Part shown: piece by piece, positions 35,342 to 47,517 of the stretch
Layout: each line of letters begins with the position of its first letter
Position numbering within the stretch: position 1 is the stretch's first letter
Origin: Obelidium mucronatum
Lineage: Eukaryota > Chytridiomycota > Chytridiomycetes > Chytridiales > Chytriomycetaceae
NCBI GenBank assembly: GCA_025765595.1
Contig: JAIVFH010000070.1
Span: forward strand, 1-64,000
Direction: 5' to 3'
DNA: 64,000 nt
The notes under the pieces: generated by a model
Database searches by the model: none
Told to the model about the DNA's origin: nothing
Seen by the model: the letters and a program-made list of their open reading frames with translations, nothing else
Translations under genes and position numbers: made by a program

Positions 35342-36799
35342 ATGGGTAAGGAGAAGTTGCACGTCAACGTCGTTGTCATCGGACACGTCGACTCTGGAAA
35401 GTCCACCACCACCGGACACTTGATCTACAAGTGTGGAGGTATCGACAAGCGTACCATCGAAAAGTTCGAGAAGGAAGCTGCCGAATCTGGAAAGGGTTCC
35501 TTCAAGTACGCCTGGGTTATGGACAAGCTCAAGGCTGAGCGTGAACGTGGTATCACCATTGACATTGCTCTCTGGAAGGTACGTCTTTCCTATTTTTTTT
35601 GCATTTTTCGTGAAGCTTAATTTTTTTCTTTTTTTTTTTTTTCTCTCATCCTCCAGTTCGAAACTCCAAAGTACTACGTCACCGTCATTGATGCCCCAGG
35701 TCACCGTGACTTCATCAAGAACATGATCACTGGAACCTCCCAGGCCGATTGTGCCATTCTCATCATTGCCTCTGGTACCGGTGAGTTCGAAGCCGGTATC
35801 TCCAAGGACGGTCAAACCCGTGAGCACGCTCTCCTTGCCTTCACCCTCGGAGTCAAGCAGCTCATTGTTGCCATCAACAAGATGGACACCACCAAGTGGT
35901 CCGAAGACCGTTACAACGAAATCGTTAAGGAAGTCTCTGGATTCATCAAGAAGGTCGGATACAACCCCAAGTCTGTTCCATTCGTTCCAATCTCTGGATG
36001 GCACGGAGACAACATGCTTGAAGCTTCCGAGAACATGCCATGGTTCAAGGGATGGAACAAGGAGACCAAGGCCGGATCCACCACCGGAAAGACTCTCCTC
36101 CAAGCCATCGACGCTATCGAGCCACCAACCCGTCCATCTGACAAGCCACTCCGTCTCCCACTCCAAGATGTCTACAAGATTGGAGGTATCGGAACAGTTC
36201 CAGTCGGACGTGTCGAATCTGGTGTCATCAAGCCAGGAATGGTCGTCACCTTTGCCCCAGTCGGAGTCACCACTGAAGTCAAGTCCGTCGAAATGCACCA
36301 CGAACAGCTCAGTGAAGGTCTCCCAGGTGACAACGTTGGTTTCAACGTCAAGAACGTCTCCGTCAAGGACATTCGTCGTGGAAACGTTGCCTCTGACTCC
36401 AAGAACGACCCAGCCAAGGAATCTGGATCCTTCATTGCTCAAGTCATTGTCCTCAACCACCCAGGTCAGATCGCCGCTGGATACTCTCCAGTTTTGGATT
36501 GCCACACTGCCCACATTGCCTGCAAGTTCGCTGAGCTCCAGGAGAAGATCGACAGACGTACCAACAAGAAGCTCGAAGATGCTCCAAAGTTCGTTAAGTC
36601 TGGAGACGTCGCCATTGTCAAGATGATCCCATCCAAGCCAATGTGTGTTGAATCCTACCAGGAGTACCCACCACTCGGTCGTTTCGCCGTCCGTGACATG
36701 AGACAGACCGTTGCTGTCGGTGTCATCAAGGCCGTCGAGAAGGTTGACAAGGCTGTTAAGGGTGGTAAGGCTGCCGGTAAGGCTGCCGGTAAGAAATAG
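35342..36799 (+). CDS. TEF1: translation elongation factor EF-1alpha
   Basis: Exons 35342-35578 and 35657-36799 (460 codons with stop), 78-bp intron. GTP-binding motifs are complete: [20 protein letters not shown] and the SGW segment. It delivers aminoacyl-tRNA to the ribosomal A site. The insertion in [18 protein letters not shown] is the roughly 12-residue insertion shared by animals and fungi, which places the genome in the opisthokonts. Codon use is extremely biased, consistent with very high expression, and leaves long meaningless frames on both strands. The C-terminal tail has [13 protein letters not shown]. Confidence 0.98.
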
Positions 36800-37138
36800 A
36801 CAATTTGACTTCTCTTGAGTCTTTTCTGTTTATTTTTCTACCAAACCTGTCCTTTTATAACTGTGAAAATTGTCACGCTTTTTTTATTCTTGGTTTATGT
36901 GAAGTGAAAATAAAGTGAATCAGTTTTCTTTACTCCCTTCAACGCATTAACACAGATCTATCACTTCTTGCTATGATCGATGTTTAATAGTACCAAGACG
37001 TCAATACTGAATACAGGCGATTGGCCATTCAGGACCCAAAACCAAGAAGGCGTATGCGTTGCTTTCTTGTTTTTTGTGATTTGGCAAAACTGGGCGAAGT
37101 TTGTTCCAAAAATTTAAAATCCAAGTGTTGCCGTGGCC
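36800..37138. other. spacer between EF-1alpha and the NLR gene
   Basis: EF-1alpha 3' UTR (aataaag at about 36908) and the start region of the NLR gene. An overlapping frame from 37021 has no recognisable content. Confidence 0.5.
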
Positions 37139-40100
37139 ATGCTGGGAGACTCTCGAAACTCTGGTGCCACAAACACCACAAATATCGCTACTCCTGCGAT
37201 TGCCAGTGGTTTTCTGCCAGGAAAAGGTGAGGAGTGGTGATTGGAAGTTTCCCAATTGACCCCTTAAATTCCAGGCTGGCTTCAAAAACTGAGACCAAAG
37301 AAGATTGACAAGACCAAGGCTATTGAGATCATCAAGAGCGCATTGCCTTATGTCCAGAACGGAATTTCTACCTTGTCCTCTGTTGCTGGTGCTGTCCCAG
37401 GTGCCGAGAGTGTCTTGTCCCTTATCGAATCCATCCTCTCTTATTACGAAAAGGAGGCTGAGCTCTCCGATACGGTAACATCCCTTGGTGTTCTCACTGC
37501 CAATATTGGACTCTCTGTATCCATGTTGGTGGCCAATCCCGCTTTATTGCCATTGGTTGAAACCCTGCAAAACACGTTGGCTGACATCTGCCAGTTGATT
37601 CAAGAAGAAGAAAAAATCCTCCGATACAAAGGCGTCCTCAAAATCATCCACATTTTCTCCAAGGCAAAGTCTATTGTGGCCGAAATGGAAACAGTTCAAG
37701 CGCGTCTGGAACAAGAAATCGCGGCACTGGACTTGCGCATTCAGATCCAAGACCATAATTCCATCGAATATCTTACTGAAAATTTTTTGCTCTTGTCTGT
37801 ATCGATGGATGAAAACTTTTTTACCACTCATGCAAAGCTCGATAAGCTTGATGACAGCTTTGTGGCCCTTCTTGATAGCCTCGATACTTTCAACAGCTTT
37901 TTGTTGAAGAAATGGAAGGAGCAGCAAGCACCTCTGATTTTATCGACTTCGTATATCTGTGGGTTCCAATTTTATTTCAAGTTGTTGCTTATTCACTGTT
38001 TATAAGACGAAGGGACTCTCTACGAAGAAGATGGAAGTGTGGAGCACAGTCATATTAAAAGCGCCGATCTCTCCATTCCCGCTGTCCGTAAAGACGTCAA
38101 GGATACTTTCGAACCCAAATTGGACAACAATGACGGCTTTGTCATGAAGATCAAATACACAGACAAGGAAACTGGAAAGAGTGGCGTTGTGGAACCCAGA
38201 AACAAATCTCAGCTTACCACCTACCTTTCGTCGACAAGTCGGTTTGAAGTAGCTATGATTGTAGAGGCCAAATCGGCAGTTGGATACAAGCCTCTTGTGA
38301 GTCAGGAGGCGGGAGATGTTAAGCTTGTGGTTAAGGATGGTGACGAAGAAGTCATAGTCCAAATTGAATCGCAAAGCGTGACTACATTCAGTGATGTGAG
38401 AAATAAGGTACTTTATTGGTCTACCCTTTGCTTGTGTTAAACTTATCGTTATTCCAGATCAATGCTCAGTCAGACATTCACATCTCTGAAGATGCTACCC
38501 TAGGACTTGGTGGCACTAGTCATTCTGCATCTGCTCTTGTCGCTACCATTCACTCGAACTCGAAACGGGATATCAACGTTCTTTCGCCAACAGTTGATTT
38601 ATCTGACGCTGGTTCGCCACATGCCGTCTCTCCACACCCAATCAAGTTTTTGGCCGAGGAATCGTTTGACGTAATGGTTTCCTACTGGTTGGTTCCTTCA
38701 ATGATTTATTTTTGAATGGCTGTTCCTGACTCATGCATAGTTGGAAAGCTTCCAAAGATTTGGTTAAATCTGTTGTTGCTCGTATGAGAGAGAGTGGATT
38801 GACTGTCTGGTTCGACGAAGATGAAATGTATGGCAATATTCTTGACAGGATGGCGGAGGCGGTGGACAAGTCCCAAGTGTTCTGCATGTTTTTGAATGAC
38901 GAGTATCAAGTTGAGTAATATTGTCATGCGATCTTTTGCATTTACCTCGCCGTTCTCAATAGGAATCTTATAATTGTGGCATGGAGTATTCATTCGCTGT
39001 TGCCCGAAGAAAACCTGTTGTTGTTGCAAGAGACACAACCGGGGTATTGAAGGCAAAAGGGCCCCTATTAGTCGCCGGCTCTCTTATATATGCTGACTTC
39101 AGCGCAGGCCACGACTTTGACGAGCAAGTTCAGGTTCTCTCCAAAAATATTGCTATGGCCATGAAGTCTTCAAGCACCGTTCCAGCTGTGACTTCTGTTA
39201 ATGTTTCTGTTGATCCGCTTGCACTTTGGCTCAACCCTGTTGACTTCTCTGAAGATAACAAGAAATTCGAAACAGCCTATGTTTCTCCTACTCGCAAGTG
39301 GATGCTTGAAAACTTCATTCAGTGGGTGACAACTCAGAAAACGTCTTTGATGTGTCTTTTGGGCGGGGCTGGAGTTGGAAAGTCTGTCTTTGCATGGTTG
39401 GTGCAACACAATCCCAAGCTATACTCTGCGCCCGCCACATTTTTCTGCCGCCACAACAGCGAGAGAAAGAACAACTCAAAGAATATTGTCTCGAGTCTCG
39501 CGTTCCAGCTTTCCGAGTTTTCCCCAGAGTTCAGGGCTCATGTGGTTTCCAATATGCTGTTCGATCAGGAAGAAACTGCCAAGAACCCGGATTTGATCCC
39601 TTTGCTGCAACGTCGAGATGCTTTCAAAGTATTGATTATCCAGGGTCTTCATAAGATCAAATGTGTGAAGGGTTGTCCCGTTGTCCTTGTGATTGACGCT
39701 CTTGACGAGTGCGGCAAGGGCATTGACAGCCTCCTGGAGACAATAAGAACCGATTGTGAGACTCTTCCGAGCGGAATTAAACTGTTCGTCACGTCGCGAC
39801 CAGAAGGGAAGATCGTTAAGGCTCTGGAGTCGATTCACCCAGACCAAATGCTTGTTCGCGAGCAACAGGCGATTCAAGACGTGTTTATCTACTTGGACAG
39901 CAAGTTTCGACAATTGTGTAAAGATGTACAGGTTCAATATGACGAACCTATTCAACGGGCTGCTGCTACATTGGCTGACGCAAGCGAAGGGGTCTTTGTT
40001 TTTGCTGCATTGGTTTGCAAGCAACTTTCTGAAATGGCTGCAAAGAATCAAGCAACATGGCAGCAAGACTTGGTTTCTAGCGTCTCTATTTGGTCTGCTG

Positions 40101-43100
40101 GAAAACATTTGGATGATATTTATGCACCATTTTTTGAAACTCATTTCGCCAACGCCAAGGATTCCGAGATTAAGATGTTCAATGGTGTGATGGGTGTCGT
40201 TGTTACAGCTGCAATTGGTGTGAGTGTGGAGGCTATTGCAGCATTCCTCAACGTGCCAGTGTATAACGTCCAAGCTGTGATATTGCGGGTGAGCCAAGTT
40301 CTTGCATATTTTTAAGTGACTGATGTTCTTTCCCTTAAGGTTCAATCGCTTATCTACTTGGAAGAAGACAAGATTACTGTACTGCACAAGAGTGTTAAAG
40401 ACTTTTTGACTACCTCCCGCTGCCAAAACCAGCATTTTAGAATCAACATAATGAGCTACCACAAGTTGATGGCTCGCCAGTGTCTTGAATTGGGGGTTCT
40501 GGAGGATTCTGCCGGTTCAGAAGTCAAGTTGTACGCAATACTGTTTTGGACCGAGCATTTGATGCATGGCAATGCTGTTGAACATTTCTCCTTCCTGAAA
40601 AAAATGGTTGCTAATGATGGTACAATGTTGCTTGGATGGTACAAGGTCTTCCTACAAGCTGGCGGCAATGCGCAGTCTGCAACTGTGCACCTTCTGGGGT
40701 ATTTTGCCAAGTTAAAATCTTCTGCTGTTCATTGTGATCAAGTATCCTCTGTAGAGAAAGTATTCTTGGCTGCCTTTGATACGTTTGGGGATGTATTCCT
40801 ACAGTCGCAGTGGGCAGGTCAATTTGAGCAATTCCTTCAGAAAATCAAGGAGCCACTGACCAAAGGTCTTGTTGCATCCAAGTATGATTTTTACATTTCC
40901 TTTGAGTAAGTAGTACTATGCCTTCAATTCTGTGTTTCTAACTTCATTTTCAGTCTTTCCAATGATACCGCAACTGCTGCAGCAAATTATCTTTCAACAG
41001 AACTTGGGTTGCGCGGTTTCTCCTTGTGTCTGATGGACAACAAAAGATTCATTCTGAACTCAACAGTTTACATAGTACTCTTAACTCAGAGCTATCAAAA
41101 TTCTCGTCAATGCCAAGCCAATTTTGCTTATGCAAAGGCAAACAGCATTGTAATGTTTGGAGTTGTCATTGAACCTAAAGATCAACTTCGAGGAGAATCA
41201 TGGCAATATTTGAAGAGGTATTCTCCATACTCTGAATGCTTCTTTACTGAATTGTTTCTTTTTAGATCCTTTTGGGCAATGGGGTGGAGTGCCAATAAGA
41301 CTGAATTAGTGGCAGCATTAGCATTGAGTCCTGCACTTTGCGCCATCAACAAGGGCTTTCAAATGAAATGGCCTGACTTCATTAGGGAAACAGAGATCCA
41401 AAGGACAGCGCTTAATATTAGACTGTAAGGCCTTCTCTGAATGGTCCTCGCTTATGTGTTATTTGCAGGGGGGTGCAGTCCAGAGGTCCAAGGACCTTGT
41501 CAAGTGAGCTTGGCAAACTTATGCATCTGAAAACTCTGTAAAATTTTATGTGTTTCACGTGTGACACGAAGTATTGATTTACGGAATTAAACAGAGATCT
41601 CCATGGTAACAATTTGTCTGGTGCCATACCAAGTGAACTTGGTAATCTTGTGAATCTCACAGCATTGTATGCACCAGTTTATTTATTTTCTGTGAGATCA
41701 GAAGTATTGATTTATGGAATTAAACAGATATCTCCACAAAAACCAATTGTCTGGTGCCATACCAAGTGAACTTGGTAATCTTGTTAACCTCACAGCATTG
41801 TATGTACCTGTTTATTTATTTTCTATGAGATCAGAAGTATTAATTTATGGAATTAAACAGATATCTCCACGATAACCAATTGTCTGGTGCCATACCAAGT
41901 GAACTTGGTAATCTTGTTAACCTCGCAGCATTGTATGTATCAGTTTGTTTATTTTCTGTAAGATCAGATGCCTTGATTTATCAATTAAACAGAGATCTCC
42001 ATCATAACGATTTGTCTGGTGCCATACCAAGTGAACTTGGTAATCTTGTGAACCTCACCGAATTGTATGTACCTGTTTATTTATTTTCTATGAGATCAGA
42101 AGCATTGATTTATTGATTAAACAGACACCTGCAGGGTAACTTTTTGTCTGGTGCCATACCAAGTGAACTTGGTAATCTTGTGAATCTCACCGAATTGTAT
42201 GCACCATTTTATTCATTTTCTGTGAGATCAGAAGCATTGATTTATGGACTTAAACAGGAGTCTCTCGTTTAACTATTTGTCTGTTGCCAGACCAAGTGAA
42301 CTGGGTAATCTTGTGAACCTCACACAATTGTATGTATTTTCTGTAAGATCATATGCCTTGATTTATCAATTAAACAGATATATCGTGAATAACCAATTGT
42401 CTGGTGCCATACTAAGTGAACTTGGTAACCTTGTGAACCTCACACAATTGTATGTACCTGTTTATTTATTTTCTGTGAGATCCAAAGCATTGATTTATGG
42501 AATTAAACAGATTTCTCAACAATAACCAATTGTCTGGTGTCATACCAAGTGAACTTGGTAATCTTGTTAACCTCGCAGCATTGTATGTACCAGTTTATTT
42601 ATTTTCTTGGAGATCAGAAGCATTGATTTACAGAATTAAACAGACATCTTACCAATAACCAATTGTCTGGTGTCATACCAAGTGAACTTGGTAATCTTGT
42701 TAACCTCGCAGCATTGTATGTATCAGTTTGTTTATTTCCGGTAAGATCTGAAGTGTTAATTTATGGAATTAAACAGATATCTCCGCAATAACCAATTGTC
42801 TGGTGCCATACCAAGTGAACTTGGCAATCTTGTGAACCTTAAAGAATTGTATGTACCTGTTTATTTATTTTCTATGAGATCAGAAGCAATGATTTATGGA
42901 ATTAAACAGGAGTCTCTCAGATAACTATTTGTCTGGTGCCATACCAAGTGAACTTGGTAATCTTGTGAACCTCACCGAATTGTATGTACCTGTTTATTTA
43001 TTTTCTGTAAGATCAGAAGCATTGATTTATGGAATTGAACAGATGTCTTTCATCAAATGTTGGACTAAAAGGAAGGCTACCAGGTAGTTTATCTAAAGTG

Positions 43101-43109
43101 GAAAGGTAG
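37139..43109 (+). CDS. NLR-type receptor: helical domain - TIR - NACHT - TIR - LRR
   Basis: Twenty-two exons (37139-37226, 37275-37958, 38007-38407, 38458-38687, 38741-38909, 38963-40288, 40340-40905, 40954-41217, 41266-41424, 41469-41537, eleven 72-bp LRR exons, 43043-43109) total 4,815 bp, exactly 1,605 codons. Residues 30-255 are helical and recall HeLo or MLKL-like four-helix cell-death domains (tentative). About 459-575 is a TIR domain (DVMVSYCW, LTVWFDEDE) with a CGME motif whose Glu532 aligns with the TIR NADase glutamate. NACHT: Walker A GGAGVGKS 658-665, Walker B VIDALDE 767-773, TSRPE 801-805. A second, shorter TIR-like domain starts at KYDFYISF (1147), with Asn at the Glu position (CQAN). 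LRRs fill 1296-1604. Such STAND proteins oligomerise on ligand binding and trigger immunity or cell death. The start ATG is the least certain part. Confidence 0.86.
41595..43042 (+). repeat. array of 11 LRR exon-intron units (about 133 bp)
   Basis: Exons start at 41595, 41728, 41861, 41993, 42125, 42258, 42378, 42511, 42644, 42777 and 42910, each 72 bp. Each is preceded by ...ttaaacag and followed by gtatgta.... Core coding sequence is LSGAIPSELGNLVNL with variation mainly in the first six codons after the splice (LHGNN, LHKNQ, LHDNQ, LHHND and similar). Introns share the tttatttattttctgtgagatc core. The sixth unit is shorter because its downstream intron is deleted by about 13 bp. Confidence 0.95.
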
Positions 43110-43921
43110 TTCTTGTCTTTTTCTTTTTTGTTTTTCTTCAGTAAATGACATACAACAGGTTAGCTGTCAAGGAAACACACATCATTGTTACAGGTGGATT
43201 GTTTCGGAAACTTAACCCATTGAATGGTTGGCACATACAGCTTTGAAGTAAATTGGTGTTGCCACTATCTTGTTTTTTATTTTGAGAAACACAAATAAAG
43301 AGATAGGTTGCCTTTATACCTTTTCCCGCCAGGCCAAGCAGTGTGAATATCCATGCAACGTGAATTAAGACCTCCAAGCAATTTGGAGAGAACCCAAGAC
43401 AACGATTTTGTCAAAATGGAGCCAAGCGTAGACACACACACAGACAACAGCACCACCGCAGCTAAGTTACCAACATCCTCACAGGGGACGCTATTAGTAC
43501 TGGTGGTATCGAGGATGTACAACCTGGGCTGCGGTAAGGACACACACTGAGCGAGCTTTATGGTCTAAGCTCACAAACATAACACTGATCCTAAGAAAAG
43601 GCACCAGAGATGAGCGCAAACCTTCAGACAATGAGGCAGCACCCACATTTGGACCGACATAGCCTCGGCCATTTCTGCAGGATCGGAAGTGCACCAAATT
43701 TCTGTTCATAGACTGTGAAACGTTTACCCAAGACCCAAACAAGTCTGCAACAAGCTTGGTGGATACCCTCTTGCAATCACAAATAAGTGTGAAGATTGAC
43801 GAGCGTCTGGGAATGGCGGCTGCATTCAAGGCAGTCCTACTCAATTTGATAAGCGACACAGCAACGTTTGGAGACTGCCTGAGTCAAGTAGCTCATTCAA
43901 CAGGTTTGTAAATTTTTTTCT
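43110..43921. other. NLR 3' flank and unknown coding-like fragment
   Basis: At about 43690-43911 one plus-strand frame reads FLFIDCETFTQDPNKSAT and continues for about 70 codons without a stop, ending at the junction with the copia A2 fragment. Upstream pieces do not join into a convincing exon chain. It may be the remnant of a gene cut by the retroelement insertion. Family not recognised. Confidence 0.3.
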
Positions 43922-44819
43922 TTGAGTTAGCTGAGGCCAGCTATCCACTTGATTTGTTAGACACTTCAGGAATGTCTAATTCAAGTCTTGAACCTGAACC
44001 ACAATCTTCATTGCTGCCACGTGATGACAATTTATCAGAAAAATTGGATTCCGAGGGTTTGGATTCAGATTAAGAATCCTTGCCGGATTGGGAAGCTAAT
44101 GGCTTTGATATTGCAAAAGAAGAAAAATTGTCACTGCTAGACTCTAGTTTACCCCTATATTTTTTCTTACGTGATCACCTTGCCAAGTTCACTTGGGTAA
44201 CTCCGGGCCCAAGCCCAGTGCCTACACAGATTTGGAGAAAAGAGAACTTGCCTCAGATCCCAAACACTGTCAAGCAGCCCATGGTAGACCCAGTCTTTGC
44301 TGCCTATTAATTAGCTGCCATGATACGTGAATACAACAAACTCATGAATAATGAGACTTGGACAGAAACTGTCTTACCGGAAGGCACTTGCCTTATGTCA
44401 GGCAAGTGGGTTTTTGCTTTCAAAATTCTGCCAAGGGAATTTTGGAACCTTTTAAAGCCCGCTGATTTATATGAAGCAAATTTTAACGTTTGGGGGATTA
44501 GAAAATTCTACTGACACAGCACCAAATCCGATGACCAGGAACTGGAAACATGACAATACGTTAGGTTTTCTTAATGTTGCTGAGTCTGCAGCATATCAAT
44601 CTGTGGTCATGTGCTTACTATACTTAGCAGGGAAGACTTGTCCTGATCTTTCTTGTAGTATTGGCATTCTTTCACAATACTAGACTTGACCTACCAACAG
44701 GGACATGAAAGAGCTGAAGCGCGTTCTTCTATATTTCAACCGTACTCGCAATTTGGGAATTTGCTACCAGAAACCAGGTAATGAAATCTTACAAGTTGAC
44801 GGAGAAAATTATTTGCTAA
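43922..44819 (+). mobile_element. copia A, second copy, internally deleted and decayed
   Basis: Aligns to 862-2331 of the first copy at roughly nine bases in ten. About 575 bp corresponding to 1403-1977 are missing at the junction near 44463. In-frame stops appear where copy 1 has sense codons (TAA at about 44071, TAA at about 44287, TAG at about 44680). Many differences are CpG in copy 1 against TpG or CpA here. The copy stops at 44819, exactly where the LTR of element B begins, so it was hit by a later insertion. Confidence 0.9.
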
Positions 44820-44960
44820 TGTTGGAGGCACATGAAACTCATGTTGCAAGCTCCATGTTTGAGAATAAAGTTAAGAATTATCTCCAAAATCTCTCTAGTG
44901 TCCACAACGATCAGCTCACCTGTCTACAGAGCCAGCACCGCTTCCAGTCCCTCTACAACA
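44820..44960 (+). repeat. 5' LTR of copia B
   Basis: 141 bp, TG...CA, differs from the 3' copy at about eight positions including one single-base indel. Unusually short for a copia LTR, so it could be a fragment. Confidence 0.8.
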
Positions 44961-45232
44961 GATTAAGAAGTCTTATTACTCAACATCTGTTAAATTTTCC
45001 TGTGCCAATTAGTCAGGAAACCCTTAAAAAGCCGGAACGTTCAAGCATTTACTGTTACACAAGCTACTACCAAAGCCGCTACAGCTTCTAACTCTACTAC
45101 AAACATCTAAAACTACTTATTAAAACTAGTTTATTCTGCTACAACAACTACAACTTTCTACTACTTGAAACACTTGAAACTCAACTAACCCCCAACTACT
45201 ACGCCTCAAAATTTTTTCTGACTTCAACAAAA

Positions 45233-45602
45233 ATGACAACAAACACAATGCACAAACTAGGACCGATACGAAGGAAACTATCAAAGAATGGATCACACTT
45301 CAACATCTATCACACGAATCAATTAGTGAATACTACAATCGATTCTCTACCAAGATGCGCGCTGATCCAACCAATGCCGCATTTCGTCCATTTGGCAATC
45401 TCCCTGAAGTCATCAACCATGTCATTGACGCACTCTACAATCAATCTTTTGGTCTTCAAATTCAAAGAATCAAAAGCTTGGAAATTACAAACCTCAGTGA
45501 TCTCTTGAAGGAACTCTTGGAGACTGAAAAGATGATCGGCTTCAAACCAAAGAAGACCGCGAATGACATTCGCTACTCTCAGCAAAACTTCAGAATATGC
45601 GT
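45233..45602 (+). pseudogene. copia B gag remnant
   Basis: The frame through 45355-45606 reads RTDTKETIKEWITLQHLSHESISEYYNRF and on to MRADPTNAAFRPF, typical of copia Gag. The ATG-containing stretch at 45233 is in another frame, so there is a frameshift near the start. The zinc knuckle and the protease are missing: the sequence passes within a few codons into the pre-integrase region. Confidence 0.7.
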
Positions 45603-46510
45603 CTAAGAGAATTAAGCAAAGGACAATTAGAAAGAGCTTCGCGTCAAATGCTAAATGACTTACTGGATTATGAACTTCGACACCGAATCTTTGGACATGC
45701 TAGCGACGCGAGACTCAGATACATGCAGCGTCATCATACTTCAAGCGACTTGCATCCAATTCAATTTCCGCCGAAGCCTATGCCATGCAATTCCTGCGAA
45801 AGTTGTAAAACAAATAAGCAACCGTTTAAGTCAGATCCAAAGAAACATTTACCTGGAGAACAACTTGGATTTGACGTCGTCGAGATCAAACCTCCACATC
45901 TTGGAAAATACCCATACGCGCTTGTGATGAACGATTATGGTTCGAAGAGGTCTGACGTCGCGCTACTTGAACACAAAGATGAAGCATTAGTGTGGGCTAT
46001 CCGACTTCATCAAAAGACAATAACAAAATATCAACTTACCACAAAACGGATGCGAATGGATCCAGGAGAACTAGGAAGATCTCCAGCATTCATGAAATAT
46101 TGCGAACTCAACAACATCTCATTCGAGCCAGGAATACCCGAACAGCACCAAATGGATGGAGGACCCGAAAGGACAATTCAAACATTGAGCAAGATGGCCA
46201 GGACTTTTCTATATCAATGCAAAGCACCATTAGAATATTGGGATACGCATTTGAACACGCATCAGAAATCAACAATGTCTTACCTGTTATATCCCGCGAT
46301 ATTGATAGTCCCGAATACGCCAGCTCCGGAATTTGTACTCGAACGTCCCACTTCCAGCTTTTTGGGTGTGCTGTCAAATATCTTCCTGTTTCAACACAAA
46401 TCGTGAGCAAGATGGAACCAACATGGAAAGAGGGGATTTACCTTGGATCCAAGACTCCATCCCAAGTTATTGTCCTCGACTTGGAAACCGCCCGCGTTCA
46501 CCTTGTTTGA
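45597..46510 (+). pseudogene. copia B integrase remnant
   Basis: Begins in the pre-integrase domain (HRIFGHASDARLRYMQRHH...CNSCESC, an H-C-C zinc site), then the integrase core (LGFDVVEI, MDPGEL, PERTIQTLSKMARTF). A frameshift at about 46250 moves the reading to the frame ending at 46510 (VSTQIVSKMEPTWKEGIYLG). Confidence 0.8.
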
Positions 46511-47517
46511 TTCAAAGATTGCATCTTCAAGCCCACTATATACCCGTCGTGGCCGCAACCAACATTTGCTACCTCCACACAACTTGGTCTTGAATTCACC
46601 AGAGTCACCAATCAAGACAACGTCGCTGTGGATACCAATGTTGAAAACTATCTTGACATAATGGAAAAAGTCAAAAACAAACCTCTCGACGCCGAGACAC
46701 TTCAAGCTCTGCAAACCAACCGCAAGCAACCAAAGTTACACCACACAGTCCTCAAGGCAAACACCGCGAGACTTGAACTACAAAATACAAATCAACATTT
46801 AACAAAAACGTAAGATACAACAACAATAACCCCAATCCTTTGTTTGGAACTTGCGGGGGACGCCTTGTAAGACTTAACGGGAACGGATTGAGGGTAAGCT
46901 AAAAAAAAACTTAAATTAATAAGGGCCAAGCCCTGATCCCGGGATCCCCAATACATAAACAATTTACATACCTTGATCACCTACATCAACGGTAGCCACA
47001 TACAATTGGAAGTACTCTTGAAGAGAGGAAACTCTCCACATACAAATCACTACAAAAATCAAAAACAACTTTTAACACACATCATTACAAAAACACATAT
47101 ACTCTTACCTCAATCGCTCGAATCAATGACAATACACTAATCACAATACGAATAACACTTAGTAAAACTACCAAACCACTCAAAAGTGCAATGAAGTGTA
47201 CCTTAACAAGCCCAGGTCTTGGCACTTCGGTACGACCGCCGCCGCAGCCACCACCAACAGTACCAAAACCAGCAACGGCGCCGCAACGCATGTCTCAGAG
47301 ACTCAGCAAATCACGGACATTACTTGCGACGACGCTGTTGTGCTCACCAACACTCGACGAAGAAGAAACACATATGTTTGGTGAAGAATGGTCATCAGCA
47401 ACGATCGAGGATAAACTACACGACGTACCACTCACCTCGACGCCAATCTCGAAGACTCCTGAATCTCCAAAGACACGAAACCCAGCCATGAAGAGCAAAT
47501 TCCAAGAAGAATGACTT
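46511..47517 (+). other. copia B linker region
   Basis: Stop-rich, compositionally biased interval between integrase and RT. Contains short open pieces such as 47191-47514 (Pro/Thr-rich), which fits the variable linker of copia polyproteins. Nothing else seen. Confidence 0.5.

Noticed and set aside
35312..36514. Long open frame antisense to EF-1alpha (400 codons)
   Set aside because: Consequence of extreme codon bias in EF-1alpha; no family motifs, and the sense gene is certain.
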